A stretch of DNA of 64,000 bases from positions 3,720,001 to 3,784,000 of the forward strand of contig NZ_CP117523.1 of the NCBI RefSeq assembly GCF_036812735.1, written 5' to 3'. The position numbers were made by a program, and so were the translations under genes. Source of the stretch: Terrisporobacter glycolicus ATCC 14880 = DSM 1288. GTDB taxonomy: Bacteria > Bacillota > Clostridia > Peptostreptococcales > Peptostreptococcaceae. The notes beneath the pieces were generated by a model that saw only the letters and a program-made list of their open reading frames with translations, did not search any database and was not told the origin of the DNA. The first letter of the stretch is position 1; every line of letters begins with the position of its first letter. Positions 6,580-15,377 of the stretch are shown here, in pieces.

Positions 6580-8508
6580 TTACTCTAAAATTTCTTTTAC
6601 TGTTGGAAATTGATCTATATTAGTATGTGGCAAGAAGCAAGCTGACACAAATTCATCCATATATGTAGGATATACACTTAGCTCTACATATGTCATTTCA
6701 GATGCTATTTCTTCTAATTTTCGTCTAGCCTCTGAACTTATTAAACTTAAATATGACCCAACTAATGAACTGTTTCCTATATACTTAAACTTATTTCTTT
6801 CTATATCTGGAAGTAAACCTATTAAAATTGAGTTTTCAATATCAAGATTATTTCCTATTCCTCCTGCTATATAAACATTATCAATTACTTCAAAATCCAT
6901 TCCTAAACTTTCTACAAGTACTGATGCTCCTGAATATATAGCACCTTTTGTTCTAATAAAATTATCAATATCTACTTCATTAATTAATAAATCATTTTCT
7001 AGGCCTTCATAGTCTTCTTTAAATGCCAAGATATATTCACCTATATCATGCTCATTAAATCTGATTCTTTTATTATCTAATTCTCTTTTTATTTTTCCTC
7101 TTCTATCAATTATACCTTTAAGCAGCATTTGACATATTAAATCAATTATACCTGAACCGCAAATTCCTATAGGTGTACATTCCCCTATTATTGTTAATTC
7201 TGGTTCTAAAGTATTTTCGTCTATACCAACTTTCTCTATTGCTCCATCTGATGCTCTCATACCACAACTAATTCCTCCACCTTCAAAGGCCGGTCCCGCT
7301 GAGCATGCACAACACATCATAAAGTCTTTATTTCCAAATACAATTTCTCCATTAGTCCCTAAGTCTATGAATAATGTATTTTCTTCGCTAGCCCATATTC
7401 CTGCTGATAATACACCTGCCGTTATATCTCCACCTACATAACTTGCCACGTTTGGAGCTAGGTATATTAAGGCACTTTTATTAACATTCAATCCTACATC
7501 TTCTCCCATTAAGTTTGGTGATTTTAGATATGGTGGAATATATGGTTCTAGTCTTAAATAGTCAGGATATATGCCTAAGAAAAGCGTAGACATTGTTGTA
7601 TTACCAGATAACACAACTCTTACTACATTATTTTTATTTATACCAGTACTTGTATATAGAGATTCAATTAATGGGTTTAGAGTATCATCTATAATTGCTT
7701 TTCTCATAATTTCTAAATTATTTTTTCTAACAGCAAATACAATTCTATTAATTACATCTGCACCATATTTTATTTGTGCATTTCCTGAAGATGCCTTTTC
7801 TACAACTTCATTAGTAATTAAGTTTACTAAGCAAACAACTACAGATGTTGTACCTATATCTATAGCTAATCCATATAATTCTCCTTCTTTATTTCCTGGT
7901 TCTACATTTAATATCGTAATCTTATTTTTCTTTTTAACATAAGTTAAAGTTATTTTAAAATTATCTTTCCTTAATACTAATGGTAGCTTTTTTAATATAT
8001 CTAATCTAAAATCTATCCCATCAATACCCAAGTCTTGTCTTACTTGTCTATCTAATCTATCTACATCACTTATATTGTCATCTAATGACGGTTCATCTAG
8101 TTCAATATATTTTTTTTCCACATTAGTACTATAAGAAAATTCATTTTCTTCTATTATACCTCTAGCTCTATCAAATAATTTTTTATCTACTTTTTTACCC
8201 GTACCCTCAATTTTCATTCCATGCATAGAAGATGAAAGTCTAGATGGAACATCTACAACAATATCTTCTATTACTTCAGTTGCACAAGCTAAAATATATC
8301 CTTGTTCATATTCTTCATCACTAATATGTACTGTCTTTTCTGTATCACATTTTCCCTCTAATAACTTTACTTTACATTTTCCACATGATTGAGATCCATT
8401 GCAAGGCGCATCTATAAAAATATCTGCTTTTCTTGCTACATCTAGTAATTTTTCTCCAAGTTCACATTCTACTTCCTTGTTATGTGATTTAAAAAAAACT
8501 TTAGCCAT
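6580..8508 (-). CDS. acsV: Corrinoid protein reductive activator (RACo-type ASKHA ATPase with N-terminal 2Fe-2S ferredoxin)
   Basis: A 642-residue cytoplasmic protein. Residues 1-90 are a plant-type 2Fe-2S ferredoxin with the ligand set C36, C42, C45 and C75. A linker and middle domain follow, and from about residue 215 there is an ASKHA-type ATPase region (LYGLAIDIGTTSVVVCLVNL, then NTLFIDLGTNGEIVFG and CGSGIIDLICQML). RACo uses ATP hydrolysis to re-reduce the inactive Co(II) state of the corrinoid iron-sulfur protein to Co(I), which it here probably does for AcsCD. The gene sits directly downstream of the acs operon in the same direction but is separated by a terminator after gcvH, with a GGGGTGAG ribosome binding site and its own terminator. 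RamA-type activators of O-demethylase corrinoid proteins are close relatives. The genomic position favours the CoFeSP partner. Confidence 0.85.
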   Translation of the reverse strand: MAKVFFKSHNKEVECELGEKLLDVARKADIFIDAPCNGSQSCGKCKVKLLEGKCDTEKTVHISDEEYEQGYILACATEVIEDIVVDVPSRLSSSMHGMKIEGTGKKVDKKLFDRARGIIEENEFSYSTNVEKKYIELDEPSLDDNISDVDRLDRQVRQDLGIDGIDFRLDILKKLPLVLRKDNFKITLTYVKKKNKITILNVEPGNKEGELYGLAIDIGTTSVVVCLVNLITNEVVEKASSGNAQIKYGADVINRIVFAVRKNNLEIMRKAIIDDTLNPLIESLYTSTGINKNNVVRVVLSGNTTMSTLFLGIYPDYLRLEPYIPPYLKSPNLMGEDVGLNVNKSALIYLAPNVASYVGGDITAGVLSAGIWASEENTLFIDLGTNGEIVFGNKDFMMCCACSAGPAFEGGGISCGMRASDGAIEKVGIDENTLEPELTIIGECTPIGICGSGIIDLICQMLLKGIIDRRGKIKRELDNKRIRFNEHDIGEYILAFKEDYEGLENDLLINEVDIDNFIRTKGAIYSGASVLVESLGMDFEVIDNVYIAGGIGNNLDIENSILIGLLPDIERNKFKYIGNSSLVGSYLSLISSEARRKLEEIASEMTYVELSVYPTYMDEFVSACFLPHTNIDQFPTVKEILE

Positions 8509-8615
8509 TCTATCTCACCCCAATAAATTAATTTTTATAATCACTCAACCTTATATATTACTAAAATATGTATAAAATACCCTTTTATTATTATTTTAAT
8601 TCAATATACTTAAAA

Positions 8616-8657
8616 AAGCATAGTAAACTTAATTCTATTAAATTTACTATGCTTTCT
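8616..8657 (-). terminator. Rho-independent terminator at the end of the acs operon
   Basis: Minus-strand stem AAAGCATAGTAAA/TTTACTATGCTTT (13 bp) is followed by a T-run. It is placed 28 nt after the gcvH stop codon and upstream of the RACo gene. Confidence 0.85.
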
Positions 8658-8684
8658 TTTTAGTTCAAATTATCTATCTACTTC

Positions 8685-9062
8685 TTATTCTAAACCTTTT
8701 TCGTATTCTTCTCCACTTAATAAAGTATCTAATTCAGATGTATCTGACATTTTTACTTTACATATCCAAGCATCGTAAGGAGCTTCGTTTACATATTCAG
8801 GTTCATCTTCTAATTTATCTTCATTTATTTCAACTACTACTCCTGAAACAGGAGCTATTAAATCAGAAGCCACTTTTGATGATTCTATAACACCAAAAGA
8901 CTCATCTTTTGTTAATTCATCATCTATTTCTGGCATTTCAACAAATAAAACTTCTCCTAATTGTTCTTGAGCAAAGTCACTTACTCCAACAAATGCAAAT
9001 TCTCCTTCAACTTTTACCCAAGTATGTTTTGGAGAATATTTTAATCCTGCTACTGTACTCAT
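8685..9062 (-). CDS. gcvH: Glycine cleavage system H protein (lipoyl carrier)
   Basis: A 125-residue protein with the complete GcvH fold and the lipoylation motif ESSKVASD. The modified lysine is K63. N-terminal SPKHTWVKVEGEFAFVGVSDFAQEQLGEVLFVEMP is textbook H protein. It shuttles the aminomethyl group and electrons on its lipoyl arm in the glycine cleavage or synthase system and can also serve lipoate transfer. Its place as last gene of the CODH/ACS operon, with lpdA (L protein) seven genes upstream, links the Wood-Ljungdahl methyl branch to glycine. The P and T proteins are not in this window. An AGGGGAG ribosome binding site precedes the ATG. Confidence 0.95.
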   Translation of the reverse strand: MSTVAGLKYSPKHTWVKVEGEFAFVGVSDFAQEQLGEVLFVEMPEIDDELTKDESFGVIESSKVASDLIAPVSGVVVEINEDKLEDEPEYVNEAPYDAWICKVKMSDTSELDTLLSGEEYEKGLE

Positions 9063-9093
9063 ATATTTTTCTCCCCTAATATCTTTATTTAAA

Positions 9094-11223
9094 TTACATT
9101 ATTGGATCCATAGATAATGCTGGATGTCCTTTTTCTTCAAGGAATGCACAAACTCCTTCAGAATCATCAGCTATTGTTTCATCACAAATCATTTCGCTGA
9201 AGTTTTCTATTCCAGCCATTTCTTTAACTGTTTGATTTAATTTATCCGCTACGAATTCTTTTAATTCTTTTGGCATCCAAACTATTCTTTCTGGTCCACC
9301 TTCAGTATAAGCAAATTTCTTAGAAGATATGAAATGTCTACCATGACCCATGAATCCTGGAGTTTGAACCCCACCACCAGTCATAGATGCAAGTTCACCG
9401 AAAGTCATACCAACAGGAGTTATTCCTGGGAACTCTCTATTTACTATAACTAATCCATTAGCTTCTGGCATGATACCACATATACATTCGAAGCATCCAC
9501 AAGAAGTCATAGGATCTTCCATTATAGAGTAAAGAGTAACTTTTTCAACTGCACCTTGAGATATTTCATTTACAGTTTCATTAACTGATTCCCAAATACC
9601 TTTCTTATCATCTATACAATCACCTTTAGCTATTGGTTGACAAGGGCCTGTTGGGTTAAGTTCTTTAGTAGCTTTTGCATCTAACCAAGAAACTGCTCCA
9701 CAAAGTCCTAATCTTTCAGGAGTAACTACACAAACGTGAGCTGGAGCGAATGATTGACACATGTTACAAGAATAGAAATCTTCAACACTTTCATCAACAA
9801 GTGACGCCAATCTATCATCTCTAGATTCATATTTAGCTAAAGCTTCAGCTTTTCTTTCATTAACTATTGCTTCATCAGTTATTATAGTAACTTCGCATTT
9901 ATCAACAACAGCTTCGAATTCATCTTTCATCATAGCATACATAACTTCACCTATATGCTCAAGAGTGAATCCTTTTTCAACAGCGTCTTTAGATATTCTT
10001 ACCCAAGACATATCTCTTTGACCTACATGCATTAATCCTTCTATGTAGTTCATGAAATAGTGGAATCTTCTTTCAAGAACTGGTTCGAAGTCTTCTTGCA
10101 TTGCTTTACCAGCAACATTAACTACTATAGCAAGCGGCAATCTAGTAATTCCATCTGCTAATTTAGCTACATCTATATTTTCACCTATAACTTCTATTTT
10201 GTGGTCTTCTATTTCTGCCATAGATTTAGCTATAACTAATTCCCAAGCAGGAGTTTTATTTCCACCAAACTCGTAAGCCATTTCAGCTTTTCTTATTCTT
10301 TCACCTTCAAAAGCTGCAGCAAACCCAACTGGTATAGGTATTTCAGTAACTTTTATTTTTATATTTCTAGCTTCTAATGAAGTAGCAACAAATTTATCAT
10401 AATCTCTTTGAGTTAATAAGTTACAAGGAACTTCAGTAACAACTTGGTCAGTTATAACTGGGAATCCAAGAGCTATAGCTCCAGCACCACAAGCAACTAT
10501 TAATTCACTAAGTGGTCCAAATGCATTAACAAATGCAGGAACTCTCTTAGCTGTATATTCTAATAATTGGTTTAAATCTCCTGGAGGAACAGCACCGAAT
10601 ATTAACGCAGCTCTTATAGCAACAGAAACAACATGGATAACTGATGTTACATCATATCCTAGAGGTATAACACGAAGTTCTACACTCATTTTTACTCCAG
10701 CTTCTATAGCTTGATCTATAACTTTTCCCACTAAGAAAGTCATTATACCCTTAGATTGGTAATCTTTAACTACTTTTGCTAATGTTTCAGCATCTGGGCA
10801 TTCACCAAGAACAACTGCAACACCAGGTATATCCCCAGTAACTAGTGGTACACCTAGAGATCTTATTATAGGGTCAACTACGTGTCCTGCACATGGAGCT
10901 TCATATGGAGCCTCGTTTAAAGCATATTTAACTGCTTCAACTATTTCAGCAGCTAAAGCGGTAGCTAAACCAGCATTTAAAGCTGTTTCTAGTAATGGTT
11001 TTTCTACTATTAAAGATTTTACTATTTCTAAAGCACCTTCTAAATCTGCTAAAGTAGCCATTTTTTTACCTGTTGCAGCATATATACATGGAAGAGAATA
11101 TGCTGTATCTGGGAATGCCACCGGACATTCTTTACCTTTTTCTGCTATTGCAGCTGTAAGCGATCCGTTTGCTGCATCATATGCTTGATTTGCACCTGTA
11201 TAGATTATGTTATATAAATTCAC
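9094..11223 (-). CDS. acsB: CO-methylating acetyl-CoA synthase, A-cluster subunit
   Basis: The 709-residue catalytic subunit that joins the methyl group from the corrinoid protein, CO from CODH, and CoA into acetyl-CoA. All three domains are present, including the N-terminal CODH-contacting domain, so it is the full bacterial form rather than the short archaeal one. A-cluster ligands are visible: C486, C489, C498 and C508 (the 4Fe-4S cluster; C489 also bridges to nickel) and the C575-G-C577 motif for the distal nickel. Each lies exactly 20 positions before its counterpart in the Moorella enzyme as I remember it (506, 509, 518, 528, 595, 597). Translation starts at GTG (11221-11223) behind AAGGGGGAAG; no ATG is suitably placed. 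It needs nickel, which matters for the neighbouring CooC, CooT and transporter genes. Confidence 0.97.
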   Translation of the reverse strand: MNLYNIIYTGANQAYDAANGSLTAAIAEKGKECPVAFPDTAYSLPCIYAATGKKMATLADLEGALEIVKSLIVEKPLLETALNAGLATALAAEIVEAVKYALNEAPYEAPCAGHVVDPIIRSLGVPLVTGDIPGVAVVLGECPDAETLAKVVKDYQSKGIMTFLVGKVIDQAIEAGVKMSVELRVIPLGYDVTSVIHVVSVAIRAALIFGAVPPGDLNQLLEYTAKRVPAFVNAFGPLSELIVACGAGAIALGFPVITDQVVTEVPCNLLTQRDYDKFVATSLEARNIKIKVTEIPIPVGFAAAFEGERIRKAEMAYEFGGNKTPAWELVIAKSMAEIEDHKIEVIGENIDVAKLADGITRLPLAIVVNVAGKAMQEDFEPVLERRFHYFMNYIEGLMHVGQRDMSWVRISKDAVEKGFTLEHIGEVMYAMMKDEFEAVVDKCEVTIITDEAIVNERKAEALAKYESRDDRLASLVDESVEDFYSCNMCQSFAPAHVCVVTPERLGLCGAVSWLDAKATKELNPTGPCQPIAKGDCIDDKKGIWESVNETVNEISQGAVEKVTLYSIMEDPMTSCGCFECICGIMPEANGLVIVNREFPGITPVGMTFGELASMTGGGVQTPGFMGHGRHFISSKKFAYTEGGPERIVWMPKELKEFVADKLNQTVKEMAGIENFSEMICDETIADDSEGVCAFLEEKGHPALSMDPIM

Positions 11224-11260
11224 TTTTTACTTCCCCCTTTTATGAATTATATGTTTATAT

Positions 11261-11291
11261 TTAGGCTAAGCATTAGTCTGTAGTGCCTAGC
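11261..11291 (-). other. Intercistronic stem-loop between acsE and acsB
   Basis: Minus strand GGCTA-G-GCACTA-CAGAC-TAATGC-T-TAGCC forms an 11-bp stem interrupted by one mismatch. No U-tract follows, so it is not a classical terminator. It may be an RNA-processing or stability element. Confidence 0.5.
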
Positions 11292-11329
11292 CATTTAAAC
11301 CTAATTCTAATTTAAAATTCTAATATTTA

Positions 11330-12145
11330 TTATCCTTTATAATCAAAAGCTAAATCTTTTACTTCTAAGAAAGAGTCGGCATATAAGTTTGAGTTTCTGA
11401 TTATATCACAAGATTTTATAGTTTGTATTAATATCTCATCTAATGGATTAACTATTGCAGAAGAGAATCCGTTAGCCATAGCCATTGCTAACCAGTTACT
11501 ATCTAATATTGGTCTTATGTGTTTTGGACAACCATTAGAAACGTTTGATAATCCACCAGTAGTTTTTAGTCCCATTTCAGTCATTTGTCTTATAGCTTCT
11601 AATACATCCATTTGTTTATCTTGCATTCCTTTTATAACTAGGCAAAGTGGGTCGAAGTATACATCTGTTTCTGGATCTATTCCAGCCATAGCAGCTGCTT
11701 CTATTAACTCAGTACAATATCCCATACGTTGCTCATTGTCTGATGGTATACCTTCTTTAGCACATAATGCTATTATAGCTGCATCATATTCTCCAGCTAC
11801 TTCCATTAAATGCATTCTATCTCCAGCATCAGCAGAGTTTATGATTGGTTTTCCATGAGTTCTATCATATACTTTTAATCCAGCTTCTAAAGCTGCAACG
11901 TTTGCTGTATCTAAAGCTAATGGAACATTGTTTAATTCATTTTGAAGTAATTTAACTCCCCACTCCATTATTTCTGCTCCATCTCTTTCAGCTGGTCCTA
12001 TGTTAAAATCTATAACATGAGCTCCTGCATCTAATTGCTCTATCGCTCTTTTTATTATCGGTTCTGGATTTCTTTCAGCTATAGCTTTTCTTATTGGTGG
12101 TGCTATACAGTGAATTCTTTCACCTATAATCATAAATTTTTCCAT
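11330..12145 (-). CDS. acsE: 5-Methyltetrahydrofolate:corrinoid/iron-sulfur protein methyltransferase
   Basis: A 271-residue TIM-barrel methyltransferase of the pterin-binding (DHPS-like) family. It opens MIIGERIHCIAPPIRKAI and carries the folate-site signatures DAGAHVIDFNIGP, LALDTANVAALEAGL and GGLSNVSNGCPK. It moves the methyl group of methyl-H4folate, made by the fhs-fchA-folD-metVF genes of the same operon, to the cobalt of AcsCD. Length and motifs match characterised AcsE (about 262-271 residues). It lies between acsC and acsB, with an AGGGGGAT ribosome binding site nine bases before the ATG. Confidence 0.96.
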   Translation of the reverse strand: MEKFMIIGERIHCIAPPIRKAIAERNPEPIIKRAIEQLDAGAHVIDFNIGPAERDGAEIMEWGVKLLQNELNNVPLALDTANVAALEAGLKVYDRTHGKPIINSADAGDRMHLMEVAGEYDAAIIALCAKEGIPSDNEQRMGYCTELIEAAAMAGIDPETDVYFDPLCLVIKGMQDKQMDVLEAIRQMTEMGLKTTGGLSNVSNGCPKHIRPILDSNWLAMAMANGFSSAIVNPLDEILIQTIKSCDIIRNSNLYADSFLEVKDLAFDYKG

Positions 12146-12208
12146 ATTAATTTATCCCCCTTAGATTTTATATGTTTATATAATTTTATTAATAAAATAA
12201 AACTTTAT

Positions 12209-13558
12209 CTATTTTCCATATCTCTCTTTTAAGAATTTTGGAAGTTCCATAGCTTCTGGAGTACCAACTATAACATTCCAATCTGGTAAGTTATCTTGTA
12301 TATCTGCTTGTATAACAGCAACTTTACCTGGTATGATTAAGTCTCTGCTCTTAGTCATATCAGCTATACCACACTCTTTAACAAAGTTTCCTATTACACT
12401 ACCACCAAATTTACCAGCAGCCCAAGAAGTAAGAACTGAATATCCACCAGCGTCTGGTATTACTAACCAGCAAGGAATTTTAGATCTTTCAAGTTCACCA
12501 GTTACAACAAAGTAAGTTAATGCAAAGTCAACAGTTACTAAAACTGGAGAGTTTTCATCTGGGTTATTTATTGGATAAACTTTAGTTTCAACTCTCATTG
12601 GTTTTTGAGGGTCAGTGAATAAGTTTTGTCTTAAAGCATATAGTGGTAATGCTTTTGCATAGTTTATATCATCTATTACTATTATAGAACCATATTTAAC
12701 TGTAAATGCAGATGACAATGCAACTTCCATCATTTCATCTCCATTAGCTAATTTACTTACGAATACTATAGATGGATATCCAAAAGTTCTATCTTGTTCT
12801 TTTAATGCTGTTCTTCTTACTTGAACTGCATTAACATAAGTATCTTTTACAGTTTCTCCTGTTACATCAAGTATTAATTCTTTATATCCAGCTTTTTGAA
12901 CTAATTCTGTTGTTTCATATAACTCTTCTAAACTAGCAGCTTTTAAACCTAGCGCTAAGTTATCACCTTTAACTACATCTATCATATCTTTGTAGTTATC
13001 TTTAGTTGCTCCAACTACTACTGGTTTTAATCCAGCAAGTGCTGCAACAGCTTCTTTAGCTACTTCAGCATCATCTACATTTAAGATGAAAGCTACACTA
13101 GTTTCTGCTTTTAATTTATTTATTATATTTAAGAAGTTTTCTTTATTATCACTGTAAGTAACACAAGCAAATTCAGCTTTCATTATTTCGCCGATTCTTT
13201 CATACTCTACAGCTTTTATATTAGCTATCTTAGCATCTACTTGCTCTTCAGTCATACAATCACAGAATGCTATAGCATATCTATTTTTACTTACTAAAGT
13301 TTTTTCATGTCTGAATAATACAGTTTCTCCACCTAAAGTATATTCACTTTCTCCAGCTCCAACTTTTAAAGTTTTCATTGGAGGTGCAGTTGCCTCTGAT
13401 AATTTTTGTATTGATTCATCAGACATATGTGGACATTTTTCAACTTCAACCGCTCCTGAAGCAACCTTCATAGAGAAAGCCATACAAGTTGGAAATCCAC
13501 ATTCTTTACAGTTTTTCTTTGGTGTTAATTTAAATATATCTAAAGCTTTAAGTGCCAT
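12209..13558 (-). CDS. acsC: Corrinoid iron-sulfur protein, large (gamma) subunit
   Basis: A 449-residue subunit of the heterodimeric CoFeSP. The N-terminal 4Fe-4S domain has ligands C17, C20, C25 and C42 (C-x2-C-x4-C-x16-C), used for reductive activation of the cobalt. A TIM-barrel domain follows, and the C-terminal part (from about residue 320) is the corrinoid-binding Rossmann-like domain, ending in EAMELPKFLKERYG. The methyl group received from AcsE is carried on its cobamide to AcsB. It is encoded immediately after acsD (30 nt) with an AGGGGGAT ribosome binding site and is the expected client of the RACo protein encoded downstream. Confidence 0.96.
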   Translation of the reverse strand: MALKALDIFKLTPKKNCKECGFPTCMAFSMKVASGAVEVEKCPHMSDESIQKLSEATAPPMKTLKVGAGESEYTLGGETVLFRHEKTLVSKNRYAIAFCDCMTEEQVDAKIANIKAVEYERIGEIMKAEFACVTYSDNKENFLNIINKLKAETSVAFILNVDDAEVAKEAVAALAGLKPVVVGATKDNYKDMIDVVKGDNLALGLKAASLEELYETTELVQKAGYKELILDVTGETVKDTYVNAVQVRRTALKEQDRTFGYPSIVFVSKLANGDEMMEVALSSAFTVKYGSIIVIDDINYAKALPLYALRQNLFTDPQKPMRVETKVYPINNPDENSPVLVTVDFALTYFVVTGELERSKIPCWLVIPDAGGYSVLTSWAAGKFGGSVIGNFVKECGIADMTKSRDLIIPGKVAVIQADIQDNLPDWNVIVGTPEAMELPKFLKERYGK

Positions 13559-13588
13559 TTTTTTATCCCCCTAACCTTACAAATATTA

Positions 13589-14533
13589 TTAAGCTAACTC
13601 GCTTATAAATGATTTTATAGTTTTTACTGATTCTGGATGACGAAGTATTACAGCGTCAGATCCGCCTACTAAAACAGCTGTTGCAGTAGAAACTTCCATT
13701 GCTATACTTCTTTTTTCACTGCATCCCCATTCTGGTTGATCTGTTTCATCAGCTATAGCTTCTTTAACATGACCAACTTCAAAAGAAACTGGTGTAACTA
13801 TTGGTATTTGTAATTGCTTATCATTTTGATTGAAAGCAGCAAGTCTTATTCTATCCATTGTAGATGCAACATACTCATATCCATATCCAACAGCTGAACA
13901 TCCAACGTTCATAACTATATTTTCAGGTTTAACACCTAATTGAGTTAGCAAAACATTCATTTGTTTAGCTAAGTTTATATCAACAGCTGATTCTGCTCCA
14001 ACTTTTTGACCATAAGCTAATCCTGCAGCAGCACCTACTTCTTTGTAGTTATCTTCAACTGCAGATAATATTAAAACATTTTTACCTTCTAAAGATTCTG
14101 CAACTTTAGCAAATAATTTACCATCTTTCTCAGCAACTCCACATCCTGCAACTACTAAAGGTAAATCTATTGCATCAGCAACCTTTTTAGCTACTTCTGC
14201 ACATTCTTCAGGAGATTTATCATCGGTATTAGGATCAGCTCCTACAAATCTTAAGCATATAAAATCTGCTTCTGTATTATCTTGAACATATTTTGCCCAA
14301 GCAGCAGGGTCATTTGCTACATCTTTGTACATTTCTTTGTAACTATCAATCCAAGTTTCTGGATATACATCATTTATTTCTATCCCCACTTTTTGAACAT
14401 TACCTGTATCACCATCAAAGCTATAGAATGGTAATACATTCTCTCCACCTAGTTTTATAGCTTTTTCTCCTGTTCCTATTATTACTTCACTTACTTTTCC
14501 AGAACTTTTTTGAACAGACATTTTAAATGCCAT
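13589..14533 (-). CDS. acsD: Corrinoid iron-sulfur protein, small (delta) subunit
   Basis: A 314-residue TIM-barrel subunit that pairs with AcsC and caps the corrinoid. It starts MAFKMSVQKSSGKVSEV and contains FYSFDGDTGNVQKVGIEINDVYPETW and NVGCSAVGYGYEYVASTMDRIR, both typical of the CoFeSP delta subunit. Gene order cooC-acsD-acsC-acsE-acsB is the standard bacterial arrangement. It has an AAGGGGGAAAAAG ribosome binding site and lies 19 nt after the cooC2 stop. No anomalies were seen. Confidence 0.96.
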   Translation of the reverse strand: MAFKMSVQKSSGKVSEVIIGTGEKAIKLGGENVLPFYSFDGDTGNVQKVGIEINDVYPETWIDSYKEMYKDVANDPAAWAKYVQDNTEADFICLRFVGADPNTDDKSPEECAEVAKKVADAIDLPLVVAGCGVAEKDGKLFAKVAESLEGKNVLILSAVEDNYKEVGAAAGLAYGQKVGAESAVDINLAKQMNVLLTQLGVKPENIVMNVGCSAVGYGYEYVASTMDRIRLAAFNQNDKQLQIPIVTPVSFEVGHVKEAIADETDQPEWGCSEKRSIAMEVSTATAVLVGGSDAVILRHPESVKTIKSFISELA

Positions 14534-14552
14534 ATCTTTTTCCCCCTTAAGC

Positions 14553-15323
14553 CTATTTTAATTCTAATTTTGCCACTATTTCTTCCATGGCTAATCTAGA
14601 TTTTGATTCTTTTGGTAATTTCACTAATGGAATTCCATCTGAATCATATTTATATATTAATTCATCTAAAGGTATAACACCTAGAAGGTTTAAATTATGC
14701 TTATTAATTTCTTCTTTTACACCATCATTTAATATGCCATTTGGTGCTTTATTTACTATAAGATAAACCTTTCCAACACTTAAATTTAATTCTATAGCTA
14801 AATCTCTAATTCTTGCAACAGCTTGGATACTTCTTCTTGAACAATCACTAACTAATAATAAAGTGTCTATATGTTTAGTTGTTTTCCTACTTAAATGTTC
14901 CATCCCTGCTTCATTATCAGTAATAACATAATTGTACTGGCCAGAAATCTGCTTAACTTGTTCTCTTAGTATTCCATTTACGAAGCAATAGCAACCCTCG
15001 CCTTCGGATCTACCCATTACTAACAAGTCATATCCGTTTCCTTCTACTAATATAGAATTTAACTTCCATTGTAAAAACTGAGCTTTTGTCATACCTCCAG
15101 GAAATGAATATCCTTTTTTTTCAGTCATATTAGCTTCTTCTCTAATTTGACCTATGGTTTCCTCAACTTCAACACCTAATACTTCATTGATATTAGCATT
15201 GGCATCAGCATCAACTACTAAAATTGGTTTTTTATTTTCTTTTAATAATATATCTATTAAAAGCCCTGTAAGACTTGTTTTACCAGTTCCACCTTTTCCT
15301 GCTACTGCTATGTTATAACTCAT
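14553..15323 (-). CDS. cooC: CooC-type nickel-insertion ATPase (second copy, next to acsD)
   Basis: A 256-residue MinD/ArsA-family P-loop ATPase. The deviant Walker A GKGGTGKTS (residues 9-17), with a lysine at its N-terminal side, is that of CooC, MinD and NifH. CooC dimerises upon ATP binding and inserts nickel into the C-cluster of CODH. A related protein, AcsF, acts on the A-cluster of ACS. This copy, adjacent to the acsDCEB block, is the candidate for ACS maturation and its CxC-like signature is in GCYCFVNGILREQV. A second homologue lies beside cooS (21,977-22,762). The assignment of each copy to CODH or ACS is inferred from position. It has an AAGGGGGAAATC ribosome binding site. Confidence 0.9.
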   Translation of the reverse strand: MSYNIAVAGKGGTGKTSLTGLLIDILLKENKKPILVVDADANANINEVLGVEVEETIGQIREEANMTEKKGYSFPGGMTKAQFLQWKLNSILVEGNGYDLLVMGRSEGEGCYCFVNGILREQVKQISGQYNYVITDNEAGMEHLSRKTTKHIDTLLLVSDCSRRSIQAVARIRDLAIELNLSVGKVYLIVNKAPNGILNDGVKEEINKHNLNLLGVIPLDELIYKYDSDGIPLVKLPKESKSRLAMEEIVAKLELK

Positions 15324-15344
15324 TTTAGGATTTCCCCCTTAATA

Positions 15345-15376
15345 CGCCTAAACAGAGCTTTTACTCTGTTGCTTAG
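15345..15376 (-). other. Intercistronic stem-loop between lpdA and cooC2
   Basis: Minus-strand arms CTAAGCAACAGAG and CTCTGTTTAG pair around a short A-rich loop with a two-base bulge. No U-run follows, so it is probably not a terminator. Confidence 0.45.
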
Positions 15377-15377
15377 C

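Noticed and set aside
9094-11223. acsB as a truncated form lacking the N-terminal domain
   Set aside because: 709 residues include the N-terminal domain, and all A-cluster cysteines keep a constant 20-residue offset to the Moorella enzyme.
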